The translations under genes were made by a program, and so were the position numbers. Positions 1 through 11,916 of a DNA stretch of 64,000 bases are shown piece after piece. Position 1 is the stretch's first letter. Each line of letters begins with the position of its first letter. The stretch comes from Salinicola tamaricis (GTDB lineage: Bacteria > Pseudomonadota > Gammaproteobacteria > Pseudomonadales > Halomonadaceae). Below the pieces are notes generated by a model, which was given only the letters and a program-made list of their open reading frames with translations, made no database searches and had not been told where the DNA came from. Location of the stretch: NCBI RefSeq assembly GCF_003006155.1, contig NZ_CP023559.1:310001-374000 (forward strand), read 5' to 3'.

Positions 1-1326
1 AAGTCCCGCGCCCCCTTCACCGCGCAGGAGGCGCAGCGCTACTGCCCCGAGCACCGCGCCAGGGTCGGTCTCGCCTGGTGGGGTGTCGCCCCCGAGCGGG
101 TGGTCGAGGAGTCCAGCCGCGACCGGGCGCCGCCGAGCTGGCCGCCGACCTGCTGCCCGCCGATCTGGCCGCGCGGCTGCCGGAGAGTGCGACCGGGCAG
201 GCGTTCGTCGCCCTGCCCATGCACCCTTGGCAGGCCGGCACCTGCGCGCACAGCTAGGGGTCCAGGCGCTCGAGGCTGCGGGTGAGCTGGTGTGGCTGGG
301 CGAGAGCCAGGCCGAGTGGTACCCACGTCATCGCATCGTTCGCTCTACGCCAGCGGCGTGCCGTGGATGGTCAAGGGCTCGCTCTCCGCTCGCCTGACCA
401 ATTCACTGCGTCTGCTCAGCGTCAAGGAGGTCACCCGCGGGCTGCGTCTGGATGAATGGATGCGCGATCTCGATATCGCCCAGCGCTTCCCCGGATTCAA
501 CGTGATGCAGGAGCCGGCCTGGCTCGGCTGGCGCGATGCCGAGGGAGAGGTGGATGCCACCAGCCTGGTGCTGCTGCGCGAGAACCCGCTGCAGCACGCG
601 CCCAACGCCGAGGCGGTGGTGCTCGCCACCCTGACCCAGCAGCCGCTGGCGGCGGAGGGCGAATCGCTGCTCGCCGCCCGGGTCCGCGCCGCCGCCACCC
701 AGCGCAACGAGCCGCTGGCCGAGGCCACCCGCGGCTGGTTCGCCGCCTACTGCGAGCACGTGCTCACACCGCTGTTCGGGCTGGTGGTGGAAGAAGGGAT
801 CGTGCTGCTGGCGCATCAGCAGAACATCGTGCTGCGCCTCGACCAAGGCTGGCCGGTGGGCATGGACTACCGCGACTGCCAGGGCAGCGGTGTGAGCGAC
901 CACTTCCTCGCGCGCCATCCGCAGCTGGCCAAGGCGCCGGAGAATCACTGGTCCCGCGACACCCTGCGGCGCTACTTCCTCTACTACCTGCTGATCAACT
1001 CCACCTTCGCCGTCACCAGCGCCCTGGCCGCCGACGGCCTGGCCGAGGAAGCGCTGCTGCTGGCCGACCTGCGCACCCATCTCGAAGGGCTGCGCGAGCG
1101 CCTCGACGGCGATCTCGACTGCCTGGAGCACGCCTTGAATGCCCCCGAACTGGAGGTCAAGGGCAACTTCTTCTGCTACCTGAGCGGCGTCAACGAGGCG
1201 ACCCTGGGCAACCCCGCCCGCCTCTACCTGCCGCTGCGCAATCCGTTGACGCAGCCCCTCGCCGACTCTCTGGCGCCGCTGGCCGCGACGCCGAACGCCA
1301 TCCGACTCACCGGAGCTCTCGCATGA
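1..1326 (+). CDS. iucA: NIS siderophore synthetase, IucA-like (5' partial, frame-broken)
   Basis: IucA/IucC-family ATP-dependent synthetase. In aerobactin assembly IucA joins citrate to the first N6-acetyl-N6-hydroxylysine in the cytoplasm. The N-terminus lies outside the window. The first 330 bases need three frame changes to read as family sequence: frame 1 to about 120, frame 3 for the piece ending in MHPWQ (to about 240), frame 2 to about 320, then frame 1 to the stop. From about 292 the frame is open and carries the C-terminal IucA/IucC signature region (VVEEGIVLLAHQQN, then LRLDQGWPVGMDYRDCQG) and the FhuF-like tail. The stop overlaps the iucB start (ATGA). The breaks look like indel errors because no conserved segment is missing. 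The family call is firm; assignment to IucA rather than another NIS enzyme rests on the gene order. Confidence 0.85.
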
Positions 1327-2288
1327 ACGCCACCCTGGAAGGCACCCTCGATACCCCGCTGGGCCATACGGATAATGCCGAGACGAGCCCTGAACGGACG
1401 AGCGCTGGCGCCCCCTCGCTCACGTTTCTCGCCGACCGCGCCGCGCGCCTGAACGCCACCGACGAGCGCGCCCCTCACTCGCTGATCGCCGCCCTCGACG
1501 CCGCCTTCGCCCGCCACCCGACGCTGGCGCTACTGGTGCTCGAAGACGCGGACTGGCAGGACCACCCGGACTGGCCGACGCTCCTCGCCACCCTGGGCGG
1601 CCCCCGGGTGCTGCGCTCAGTCTTCTATCAGCAGCCGTGGCACTGGCTGGGCCATGCCCCGACCACCCCGGCAGAGACGCCCTTCGCCCCCGAGCTGGGC
1701 CACCCCCGGCGCCCGGCCAAGCCGAGCGGCGAGATCTACCGGCGGCAGATGCCCAAGCTGGGCCAGACCTTCAGCCTGCGGGTGATCGAGCGCGAGCGCG
1801 ACCTCGAACGCTTCGTGCGCTGGATGCACCTGCCGCGGGTGGCCGAGTTCTGGGAGCAGGCGTGGCCGGAGACGGAGCTGGCCGAGTTCATCGACCAGCG
1901 CCTGGCCGATCCGCACACCCTGCCGCTGATCGGTGAGTTCGACGGCCGTGCATTCGGCTACTTCGAGCTCTACTGGGCCGCCGAGGATCGTCTCGCCCCC
2001 TACTACCCCTGGGCGCCCTTCGACCGCGGCATTCATCTGCTGGTGGGCGAGGAGGACGTGCGCGGGCCGCAGTTCGTGGATGCCTGGCTGGGTGGGCTCA
2101 GCCACTACGCCTACCTGTCAGAGCCGCGCACCACTCGCCTGGTGCTGGAGCCGCGCCACGACAACCAGCGGCTGTTCCGCCACCTGGGGCGCCTCGGGCT
2201 GGAGCGTCTGCGCGACTTCGACTTCCCGCACAAGCGTTCGAGCCTGGTGATGGGCCAGCGCGATCACTTCTTCAGCGAGATTCTGTGA
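1323..2288 (+). CDS. iucB: N6-hydroxylysine O-acetyltransferase, IucB-like (GNAT)
   Basis: 321 residues. Acetyl-CoA-dependent acetylation of N6-hydroxylysine is the expected step before NIS condensation. The C-terminal half (about residues 140-320) is a siderophore-type GNAT domain: it starts with a QTFSLRVIE strand, has a WMHLPRVAEFWEQ helix typical of IucB/RhbD/PvdYII enzymes, and ends with RLVLEPRHDNQRLFRHLGRLG, the acetyl-CoA-binding helix region. The N-terminal 130 residues are a less conserved accessory region. The start overlaps the iucA stop by four bases and the end overlaps the iucC start, so translation is probably coupled. No frame breaks are seen. The reading frame continues open upstream of 1323, but that part is the out-of-frame shadow of iucA. 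Confidence 0.88.
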   Translation: MNATLEGTLDTPLGHTDNAETSPERTSAGAPSLTFLADRAARLNATDERAPHSLIAALDAAFARHPTLALLVLEDADWQDHPDWPTLLATLGGPRVLRSVFYQQPWHWLGHAPTTPAETPFAPELGHPRRPAKPSGEIYRRQMPKLGQTFSLRVIERERDLERFVRWMHLPRVAEFWEQAWPETELAEFIDQRLADPHTLPLIGEFDGRAFGYFELYWAAEDRLAPYYPWAPFDRGIHLLVGEEDVRGPQFVDAWLGGLSHYAYLSEPRTTRLVLEPRHDNQRLFRHLGRLGLERLRDFDFPHKRSSLVMGQRDHFFSEIL

Positions 2289-4137
2289 TGCCCAGACCTT
2301 CGATGATGCACCCAGCCCCGGAGATGGCGGCGCTGGATGCCTGCCTGGCGCCGCACTGGGGTGCCGCCAACCGCGCGCTGATCGCCAAGATGATCGGCGA
2401 GCTGAGCTACGAGCGCATTCTCGAACCACAGGGCGACGATGCCAGCGGCTACCGCCTCGACCTGGATGAGCGCGGCAGCTGGCACTTCCGCGCGCGTACC
2501 AATCTCTGGGGCCAGCCGCAGGTCGACCCCGAGAGCCTGAACCCGCCCCCCGGGGCGAGCCTGGAGGCGGCCGACTTCCTGCTCGCGCTGGCCGCGCCGC
2601 TGGGCATGCAGGATAGCCAGGTCGCCGAGCATCTGGAGGACCTGTTCGCCACCCTGCGCGCCGACTGCCAGCTGCGCCAGGCGCGCCGCGGGCTCAGCGC
2701 CGATGCCGCCATTCGCCTGCCCGAGCCGCAGCGTCAGCGGCTGCTCGACGGCCACCCCAAGTTCCTGTTCAACAAAGGACGCCGCGGCTGGGGGCTGGAG
2801 GCGCTGGCGCGCTACGCCCCGGAGCATGGCCAGAGTTTCCAGCTGGGCTGGGTGGCGGTGGCCGCGTCCGCACTCGAAAGCGGCGGCACGGCCATCGATA
2901 CCCCGGAACTGTTGCGCTCGGCACTCTGCGAGATCGAGCTGGGGCGGCTGCACCAGGCGCTGGCCGAGCGCGTCGACGCCCCCGCCGACTACCGTCTGAT
3001 GCCAGTGCATCCGTGGCAGTGGCAGCGTTGGCTGGCGCCGCTGCACGCCGGCGATATCGCCCACGGCCGGCTGCACTATCTGGGCGAGTTCGGCGACCGC
3101 TACGCGCCGCAGCAGTCGCTGCGCACCCTGACCAACGTCAGCCGGCCCGCCAGATACGATATCAAGCTGCCGCTGACGATCATGAACACCTCCTGCTATC
3201 GCGGCATTCCCGGGCGCTATCTGCTCGCCGGCCCGGCGGCCTCGGCGTGGCTCAAGCGCCGCGCCGAGGACGACGCGGAGTTCGCCCGCGCGGGGCTGGA
3301 GATCCTTGCCGAGCCCGCCGGTGCGGTGCTGCCCCACGCCCAGTACGCACGCCTGGCCCAGGCCCCTACCGCTACGCCGAGCTGTTCGGGGTGATCTGGC
3401 GCGAAGCGCTGGCGCCGCGCCTGGCAGCCACCGAGCAGGCGCTGCTGATGGCCGAGTTGATGCAGCGCGACGAGCACGGCCGGCCCTGGCTCGCCGCCTA
3501 TCTACGTGCAGCCGGGGCGGAGTCGCCGGCTGCCGCGGAGCGCTGGCTCACACGGCTGTTCGAGGTCACCGTGGTGCCGATGTGGCACCTGATGTGCCGC
3601 TACGGCGTCTCGCTGATCGCCCACGGCCAGAACCTCACCCTGATCCTGCGCGACGGCTGGCCCCAGCGCCTGGCGCTCAAGGATTTCCAGGGCGATCTGC
3701 GCCTGGTCGACGAGGACTTCCCCGAGGCCAGCGACCTGCCGGAGAACCTCACCGCGGTCACCGTGCGGCTGCCGCCGGAGAAGCTGATCCACGATCTGCA
3801 GACCGGCCACTTCGTCACCACGCTGCGCTTCATCGCGCCGCTGGCCGCCGCCTGCGGGGTGGATGAGACGCGCTTCTACCAGCTCTGCGGCGACGTGCTC
3901 GCCGCCTACCGGGAACGCCACCCGGCGCTGGCCGAGCGTTTCGTCCGCTTCGATCTGTTCGCGCCGCGCATCCTGCGCCTGACGCTCAATCGCGCCAAGT
4001 TCCTGCACGCCACCGACAACGCCAGCGAGCGCATGCTGGCGGAGATGGATCTGCACGTGGCCAACCCTCTGCACGGCGTGCGCCAAGCCGCGTCACGCGC
4101 CGAGGTCATCACATCACCGGAGGTGTCCGATGTCTGA
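2285..4137 (+). CDS. iucC: NIS siderophore synthetase, IucC-like (one frame break)
   Basis: Second IucA/IucC-family synthetase, about 617 residues when joined, which matches the usual 580-620. IucC adds the second acyl-hydroxylysine to complete aerobactin. Frame 2 carries the N-terminal part (GHPKFLFNKGRRGWG, then MPVHPWQWQRW and the LTNVSRPARYDIKLPLTIMN stretch). Near 3365-3375 the reading moves to frame 1 inside a motif of the type APYRYAELFGVIWRE and stays open to 4137. The C-terminal half has WHLMCRYGVSLIAHGQN and RDGWPQRLALKDFQG. The coding break is probably a one-base sequence error: the joined protein has no gap. The stop overlaps the iucD start. Confidence 0.86.
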
Positions 4138-5456
4138 ACGCTCTACTCTCGATCTGGCCGGCGTGGGCGCTGGCCCCTTCAACCTGAGCATCGCCGCCCT
4201 GGCGGACTCGCGCCTGCCGCAACTCGCCACCCGCTTCTTCGAGCGGCGCCAGGCGCTCTCCTGGCACCCCGGCCTGATGCTGCCCGATACCCATCTGCAG
4301 ACCGGCTTCCTCAAGGATCTGGTCACCGCGGTGGCGCCGGACAGCCGCCACTCCTTCCTCAACTATCTGGTCAGCCACCGGCGCTTCTATCGCTTCCTCA
4401 ATGCCGAGCTGGGCAGCGTCAGCCGCGCCGAGTTCTCCGACTACCTGCGCTGGGTCGGTGAGCGCCTGGAGAGCGTGGCACTGGGCCAGGGGGTGCGCGA
4501 GATCGAGCTCGACGCCCACGGCTTCCGCCTGCGCACCGACAGCGGCGACTACCGCGCCCGCCACCTCTGCCTGGGCACCGGCAAGGCGCCGTGGATGCCT
4601 GAGTTCGCCACCGCACTGCGCGGCCCACACTGCCTGCACGCCGCCGAGATCGCCCATACCCGGCGCGACTTCTCCGGCCTGCGCGTGGTGGTGGTGGGCG
4701 GCGGCCAGAGCGGCGCCGATGTATTCCTGAATGCCCTGCGTGGCCACTGGGGCCAGCCGCGCTCGCTCGACTGGATCTCGCGGCGGCGCAACTTCGAGCC
4801 GCTCGACGAGACCGCGTTCACCAACGAGTACTTCACCCCCGGCTACACCAGCGCCTTCCACGGCCTGTCGCGGGCGGTGCGCGAGCGCGAGGTGGCGGCC
4901 CAGAAGCTGGCCAGCGATGGCATCACGCCCGCCGCCCTGCAGACCCTCTACCGTGAGCTCTATCACCGCTTCGATGTGCTCGGCGAGCCGCGCTGGGCGC
5001 GCCTGCTGCCGCACCGCAGCGCGGTGGCGCTAGCGCGCCAGGGCGCGGGGATGCGCCTGACCACCGAGCACGGCCTGGGCGGCGAGCGTGAGCGCTTCGA
5101 CGCCGACGTGGTGATCTTCGCCACCGGCTTCTCCTCGCAGCTACCGGCGTGCCTGGCGCCGCTGGCCGAGCGTCTGCCACGCGACGCCCAGGGCGAGCTG
5201 GTACTCGGCCCCCACTTCGAGGTGGCCTGGGATGGCCCCGCCGCCCACCGGCTCTATGCGGTCAACGCCGGGCGCCACAGCCACGGGCATCGCCGAGCCG
5301 CAGCTGTCGCTGATGGCGTGGCGCTCGGCGACCATCCTCAACCATGTCGCCGGGCGCGAGGTGTTCGATCTCGCCGACAGCGACGGCCCCGTGGCCTGGC
5401 ATCCGCTGGCGGCGCATAGCGAGGTGGTCGAGCAGCGCTGGGCCCAGGCGATTTAG
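4130..5456 (+). CDS. iucD: L-lysine N6-monooxygenase, IucD-like (one frame break)
   Basis: FAD/NADPH-dependent N-hydroxylating monooxygenase, about 440 residues, making N6-hydroxylysine, the first committed step. An FAD-binding GAGPFN lies at residues 13-18, with an NADPH-binding GGGQSG at 190-195 and the family motif DVVIFATGF near 325-333. Near 5285 one extra G in the run after NAGRHSHG throws the reading out of frame; frame 3 then gives GIAEPQLSLMAWRSA and the proper C-terminus, ending at 5456. Lysine rather than ornithine as substrate is inferred from the iucABCD order. No outer-membrane receptor (iutA) follows. Confidence 0.87.
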
Positions 5457-5533
5457 GCAGCAGGACCCGAAAGCGCCGAAGGTCGGGCTGGACGGCGGCA
5501 GTAATCGACAGGATGCTAATATTTAGTCATGTG

Positions 5534-5574
5534 GGGCCCGCGGTGTGACACCGCGGGCCCGCCTGCGTTTTCCG
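5534..5574 (+). terminator. Rho-independent terminator after iucD
   Basis: A perfect inverted repeat (5534-5546 with 5548-5560, GC-rich) is followed by a short T run at 5568-5571. It lies 78 bases after the iucD stop and covers an upstream ATG of the MFS frame at 5529, which argues that the MFS gene starts downstream of the hairpin. The T run is short, so read-through is possible. Confidence 0.6.
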
Positions 5575-5600
5575 ATTCGCCCGCCGACAGCGAGCCCGCC

Positions 5601-7352
5601 ATGCTGCAACCCGTTTCCCGCCAGAGCGATCTGACCCTCGAGCCCGACCAGACCCCGCCGCGCCCGGCGGATGTGAGCACCTTCGCGCCGCTCGGCGTGC
5701 CCGCCTTCCGCATGATCTGGATCGCCAACCTGTTCGCCAACCTGGGGGTATGGGCGCAGTCGGTGGCGGCGGCCTGGGTGGTCACCTCCAGCGCCGGCGG
5801 CGCACTGCTGGTGGCGCTGATCCAGGTGGCGGCGGCGCTGCCGCTGGTGCTGATGTCGATCGTCACCGGGGTGATCGCGGACAACTACGACCGCCGCAAG
5901 GTGATGCTGTTCGGGCTGACCATCGAGCTGCTGGGCGGCGCCTTCATCACCCTGATCGCCTTTCTCGGCCTGCTCTCGCCGACCCTGCTCACCTCGATCC
6001 TGTGCGTGTCGATCGGTGCGGCGATCACCACCCCGGCCTGGCAGGCGGCGGTCAACGAGCAGGTGCCGCGCAATCTGGTCTCCAGCGCCGTGCTGCTCAA
6101 CAGCGTCAACTACAACGCCGCGCGTGCCATCGGCCCAGCCATCGGCGGGCTGCTGCTGGCGGCGGTAGGGCCGGCGTGGATCTTCCTGCTCAACGTACTC
6201 TGCTTCTGCGGCCTGCTCGCCGCGCTATGGCGTTGGAAGCGTGCGGTGGTGCCCAAGTCGCTGCCGCCGGAGCGGCTATGGGAGGGGGTCAAGGCGGCGC
6301 TGCACTTCGTGCAGTACTCCAGCGTCACCCGCCTGGTGATGCTGCGCGCCTTTATCTTCGGCATCTCGGCCAGCGCGATCTGGGCGCTGCTGCCGCTGCT
6401 GGCGCATCAGCACCCCAGCGGCAGCGCCTCGCTCTATGGCTACATGCTGGGCGGACTGGGGGTCGGCGCGATCGCCGGCAGCACCCTGGTCAACCGAGCG
6501 CGCCAGCGCCTCGGCAGCAGCCGCCTGATCAGCGTCGCCGCCATGCTGCTGGGCGGGGTGATGCTGATCCTCGGCGGGGTCGACCGACTGTGGCTGCTGG
6601 TCCCGGCGCTAGTGATCGGCGGGGGCTGCTGGATCGCCGCGGTCGCTTCCTACAACTCGGCGGTGCAGGTACTGGTGCCGGACTGGGTCAAGGCGCGCGC
6701 GCTGGCGCTCTACCAGACCGCGCTCTACGCCGGGCTGACCCTGGGCTCGCTGCTGTGGGGCCAGCTGACCGAGGGCGTCGGGGTGCATATGGCGCTACTG
6801 CTGGCCGGCGCACTGCTGCTGCTCTCGGCGCTGCTGTTCCTGCCTTCGCGGCTGCCCGATCTCGATGCCAGCGGTCTGATCGAAGCCCCGGAAGCGCACA
6901 CCGAACGCCCGGACTTCGAGTTCGACCCGGCGCGTGGCTCGGTCATGGTGACCATCGAGTACCGTATCGATGCCGATCATCTGCGCGAGTTCGCCCGCGC
7001 GGTGCGCCCACTGCGCAAACTGCGCCTGCGCAACGGTGCCAAGCGCTGGTCGCTCTATCGCGATATCGTCGACCGCGACCTGTGGCAGGAAGTCTTCCTG
7101 GTGCCCAACTGGCTGCAGCATCTGCGCATGCTCGACCGCATGACCCTGGGCGACCGTGCGATCATCGAACGGGTCACCGCCCTGCATGGCGGCAACGAGC
7201 CGCCGCGGGCGCGCCACGGCGTCAGCTACCGCTCCTCACGCCATGCCCAGGCGACCCTGACGCCGAACCAGACCGAACCGCCCGATGAGCCGGCGATGGC
7301 CACCAATCCCAGCGCGGCCCCCTGGCCGCAGCGCGACACCCCGACGCCATAG
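5601..7352 (+). CDS. MFS exporter, EntS/MFS_3 type
   Basis: 583 residues from the ATG at 5601, chosen because the alternative ATG at 5529 lies in the terminator hairpin. About 12 hydrophobic segments cover residues 40-415. The typical MFS_3 loop after helix 2 (GVIADNYDRRKVMLFG) is present, as is the QAAVNEQVPRNLVSSAVLLNSVNYNAARAIGPA segment characteristic of EntS-like exporters (given here as family sequence at about 6048-6140). The last 140 residues are a soluble domain starting with SVMVTIEYRIDAD, resembling the small ferredoxin-fold domain often attached to MFS_3 proteins. The place next to iucABCD suggests export of the siderophore across the inner membrane; that role is inferred. Confidence 0.85.
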   Translation: MLQPVSRQSDLTLEPDQTPPRPADVSTFAPLGVPAFRMIWIANLFANLGVWAQSVAAAWVVTSSAGGALLVALIQVAAALPLVLMSIVTGVIADNYDRRKVMLFGLTIELLGGAFITLIAFLGLLSPTLLTSILCVSIGAAITTPAWQAAVNEQVPRNLVSSAVLLNSVNYNAARAIGPAIGGLLLAAVGPAWIFLLNVLCFCGLLAALWRWKRAVVPKSLPPERLWEGVKAALHFVQYSSVTRLVMLRAFIFGISASAIWALLPLLAHQHPSGSASLYGYMLGGLGVGAIAGSTLVNRARQRLGSSRLISVAAMLLGGVMLILGGVDRLWLLVPALVIGGGCWIAAVASYNSAVQVLVPDWVKARALALYQTALYAGLTLGSLLWGQLTEGVGVHMALLLAGALLLLSALLFLPSRLPDLDASGLIEAPEAHTERPDFEFDPARGSVMVTIEYRIDADHLREFARAVRPLRKLRLRNGAKRWSLYRDIVDRDLWQEVFLVPNWLQHLRMLDRMTLGDRAIIERVTALHGGNEPPRARHGVSYRSSRHAQATLTPNQTEPPDEPAMATNPSAAPWPQRDTPTP

Positions 7353-7527
7353 CTCTTTGCGATAGCCCTTCGCGATAGCCGAGCGGGCACGCCGGCACTT
7401 GCCAGCGCGCCTGCCGTGTACGCCGCTGACACGGTAGCGACCTGCAAGCGTCATCCGGGCGTGCGATACTGCGCCCCCGCAGCGCCGGGCCCGGCCGCGC
7501 TGCATCGGCCAACCCAGGGAGCCCGAC

Positions 7528-9531
<2,004 letters not shown>

Positions 9532-9575
9532 TACGCACCGGGCCTATGCGGAGACACGAATACTGTATGCAAAAC

Positions 9576-9595
9576 CACTGTTTTTGAGTACAGTA
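9576..9595 (+). promoter_or_regulatory. Candidate LexA (SOS) box
   Basis: CACTGTTTTTGAGTACAGTA fits the gammaproteobacterial consensus CTGT-N8-ACAG exactly in its core (CTGT 9578-9581, ACAG 9590-9593) and in the flanking TA. A second left half, TACTGTAT, sits at 9561-9568, so the region also reads as TACTGTA-N21-TACAGTA. It lies about 90 bases before the radical SAM gene and in a locally AT-rich stretch. Binding by LexA is inferred from the consensus. Confidence 0.75.
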
Positions 9596-9683
9596 TTTAG
9601 CATCATGCTCCCCGATCGCGGCGGCCATCCTGACAAGGCCGGCCCGCCACCGGAGCTGCCGTCTCCCCTGCTCGAGGTGCGCC

Positions 9684-10944
9684 ATGGAGCTGATCGACAA
9701 ACTCTCCATCCTGGCCGATGCCGCCAAGTACGACGCCTCCTGCGCCAGCAGCGGCGCGCCCAATCGCAGCTCCCGCGGCAAGGGCGGGCTGGGCGCCTCC
9801 AGCGGCATGGGCATCTGTCACAGCTTCACCCCTGACGGCCGCTGCGTCTCGCTGCTCAAGGTGCTGCTGACCAACTTCTGCCTCTACGACTGCCAGTACT
9901 GCATCAACCGCCGCTCGAGCAATATTCCGCGCGCCCGCTTCTCGCCGGAAGAGGTGGTGCGAATCACGCTGTCGTTCTATCGCCGCAACACCATCAGCGG
10001 GCTGTTCCTGAGCTCGGGCATCATCCGCTCCAGCGACTACACCATGGAGCAGTTGATCCAGGTGGCGAGGCTGCTGCGTGAGACGCATCAGTTCCGGGGC
10101 TATATCCACCTCAAGGCGATCCCCGAGGCCGACCCCAAATTGCTCGAAGAGGCCCGGCGCTATGCCGACCGCTTGAGCGCCAATATCGAACTGCCGACGC
10201 TTGCGAGTCTCAAGACCCTGGCGCCGGAGAAGGAGCTGGGCACCATCCACTCGGCGATGGGGCAGATCCGCCAGGGCATCGATGCCGCCAACGACGCGGC
10301 CAGCCAGGACGCCAAGCAGCCGCCGCGCAGCGCCAACCCCAAGCGCCTGGCGCCGCGCTACGCCCCCGGGCGGTCAGAGCACGCAGATGATCGTCGCGCG
10401 CCGATGCCACCGACGATCGCACCATCCTGCAGTCCGCCGAGCAGCTCTATCAGCGCTTCCAGCTCAAGCGCGTCTACTACTCGGCCTTTAGCCCGATCCC
10501 CGAGCGCCCCGCGGGCTTGCCTCAGGCGGCGCCACCGCTGCTGCGCGAGCATCGGCTCTACCAGGCCGACTTCCTGATCCGCGGCTACGGCTTCGCCGCC
10601 GCGGAGCTGCTCGGCAAGCCGGGCAATCTGGAGCTGGAGATCGACCCCAAGCTGGCCTGGGCGCTGACGCATCGCGACACCTTCCCCGTCGATCTCAACC
10701 GCGCCGAGCCGGCGCTGATCGCCCGCGTGCCGGGATCGGCCTGAGGAGCGTACAGCGGCTGGTCGAGCTGCGCCGCCAGCGCAAGATCCGCTTTCAGGAT
10801 CTGATCGCGCTGCGCTGCCGGTGGAGACCCTGCGCCCCTTCGTGGTGACCCAGGACTACGCGCCCCGCCGATGGCCAGCGCGACAGTGCCCGCCTGCGCC
10901 AGCAGTTGACCGCGCCGCAGCCGGCGCAGATGGCACTGTGGTGA
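9684..10944 (+). CDS. Putative DNA modification/repair radical SAM protein with HhH motif (frame-broken)
   Basis: About 420 residues when joined. It matches the family annotated as putative DNA modification/repair radical SAM proteins (TIGR03916); its reaction is not known. The radical SAM cluster motif CX3CX2C is at C66, C70, C73 (FCLYDCQYC). The C-terminal part encodes RVPGIGLRSVQRL, a helix-hairpin-helix motif typical of non-specific DNA binding. Frame breaks lie near 10370 (after RYAPG) and near 10732, where one G seems missing from the VPGIG codons, with another near 10817. The family end ...MALW is followed by a stop at 10942. The next gene starts 8 bases later. A LexA-type box lies upstream. 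The start is set at the ATG giving MELIDKL, the usual N-terminus. Confidence 0.8.
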
Positions 10945-10951
10945 GCCAGCG

Positions 10952-11916
10952 ATGATGCCAGCTCCGTCAGCCGGTGCCATGCCCTGGGTGGTGCCCGCCG
11001 CGGACTTCGGCCAGTGGCGCGACGCCGCCCGGCGCCTACTGCAGGCCGGTGTGCCGCCGGCGGCAGTGGTATGGGGATACTCGCGAGGTCCAGGAGGATC
11101 TCTTCGCCAGCGCTGAGGCCGGCGCTCAGGCTGCCCGAGCCGAGCGTGGCGCCAGCGCCGGTGCGTATCGGCCGCGAGGACCTAGCCCTGCTCGAACGCG
11201 CCTCCCGCTATCGCAGCGGCGGCGACGAACAGAACCGCTGGGCCCTGCTCTACCGGGTGATGTGGCGCCTGCACCACGGCGAGCGCGACGCTACCCACGC
11301 CGCCGACAGCGATGGCCGCGTGCTGCATCAGCGCCGCATGCGGCAGCGCGAGGCGCACCATATGCACGCCTTCCTGCGCTTTTATCGCGACGCCACAAAC
11401 GCAGACACGGCGGATACCCGGGGACCAAGGGCCCCCTGGCGGAGAGGATTTGCATGGCAGGGAGGATTGCCCCGGAGCGGAAGAGTCAAAGGCCAGCTTT
11501 ATCGCCTGGTTCGAGCCGGCCACGATGTGCTCGATCTGGGGGCCGAGCACTTCGCCGACCGCCTGGGCGGCACGCCTTCCGATCGCCACCCCGCGCGGCG
11601 GCCGGGTCTGGACGGCCAGCGGCTGGATTACCGCACGCCTTGCCCGCCAGCCTGGACGGCCCGGGCCCGGGCGGCCCAGACCGCCGGCGAGGATAGCGAG
11701 CATGCGCTCTGGCGTACCTACTTCGTCAGTACCTCAATCCGGCGCGGCTCAATCATGGGTCATGACCCGCACATGCGCCGAGCGCTTCTGGCGTCATCTC
11801 AGCGAAGGCGACCTGATCCCCGAACTCGAGGCCCCGCCGCGCCACGGGGGCGCCGCCTGGCAGGAGGCGAGTGTCGGCGAGCGCAAGGGAAGACGCTGCC
11901 GCCAGCACGCCGCTAG
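10952..11916 (+). CDS. DUF4130 / TIGR03915 probable DNA metabolism protein (heavily frame-broken)
   Basis: Partner of the radical SAM gene upstream. Recognisable family segments occur in order but in different frames: a start region with DAARRLLQAGVPPAAVVW (about 11020-11075), RWALLYRVMWRLHHGE (about 11236-11284), HHMHAFLRFYRD (about 11359-11391), FIAWFEPA then HDVLDLGAEHFADRLGG (about 11500-11570), and WRTYF with YLNPARL (about 11710-11750). At least four frame changes are needed. The number of breaks is higher than elsewhere, so real decay cannot be excluded, but no segment is missing. DUF4130 proteins are almost always encoded beside this radical SAM family; their biochemical role is unknown. 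Confidence 0.6.

Noticed and set aside
403..1131. Long minus-strand ORF (242 residues) opposite iucA
   Set aside because: It is the antisense shadow of the iucA frame: Gln/Val/Gly-rich, no family motif, no ribosome site.
456..1322. 5' extension of the iucB frame
   Set aside because: It reads Arg/Ala/Gly-rich shadow sequence over iucA; the true start is the coupled ATG at 1323.
5500..5530. Fur box before the MFS gene (around GATGCTAATATTTAGTCATG)
   Set aside because: Only scattered matches to the Fur consensus; no half-site is intact.
5529..5600. Upstream start for the MFS gene
   Set aside because: The ATG lies within the terminator-like hairpin and the added residues have no family match.
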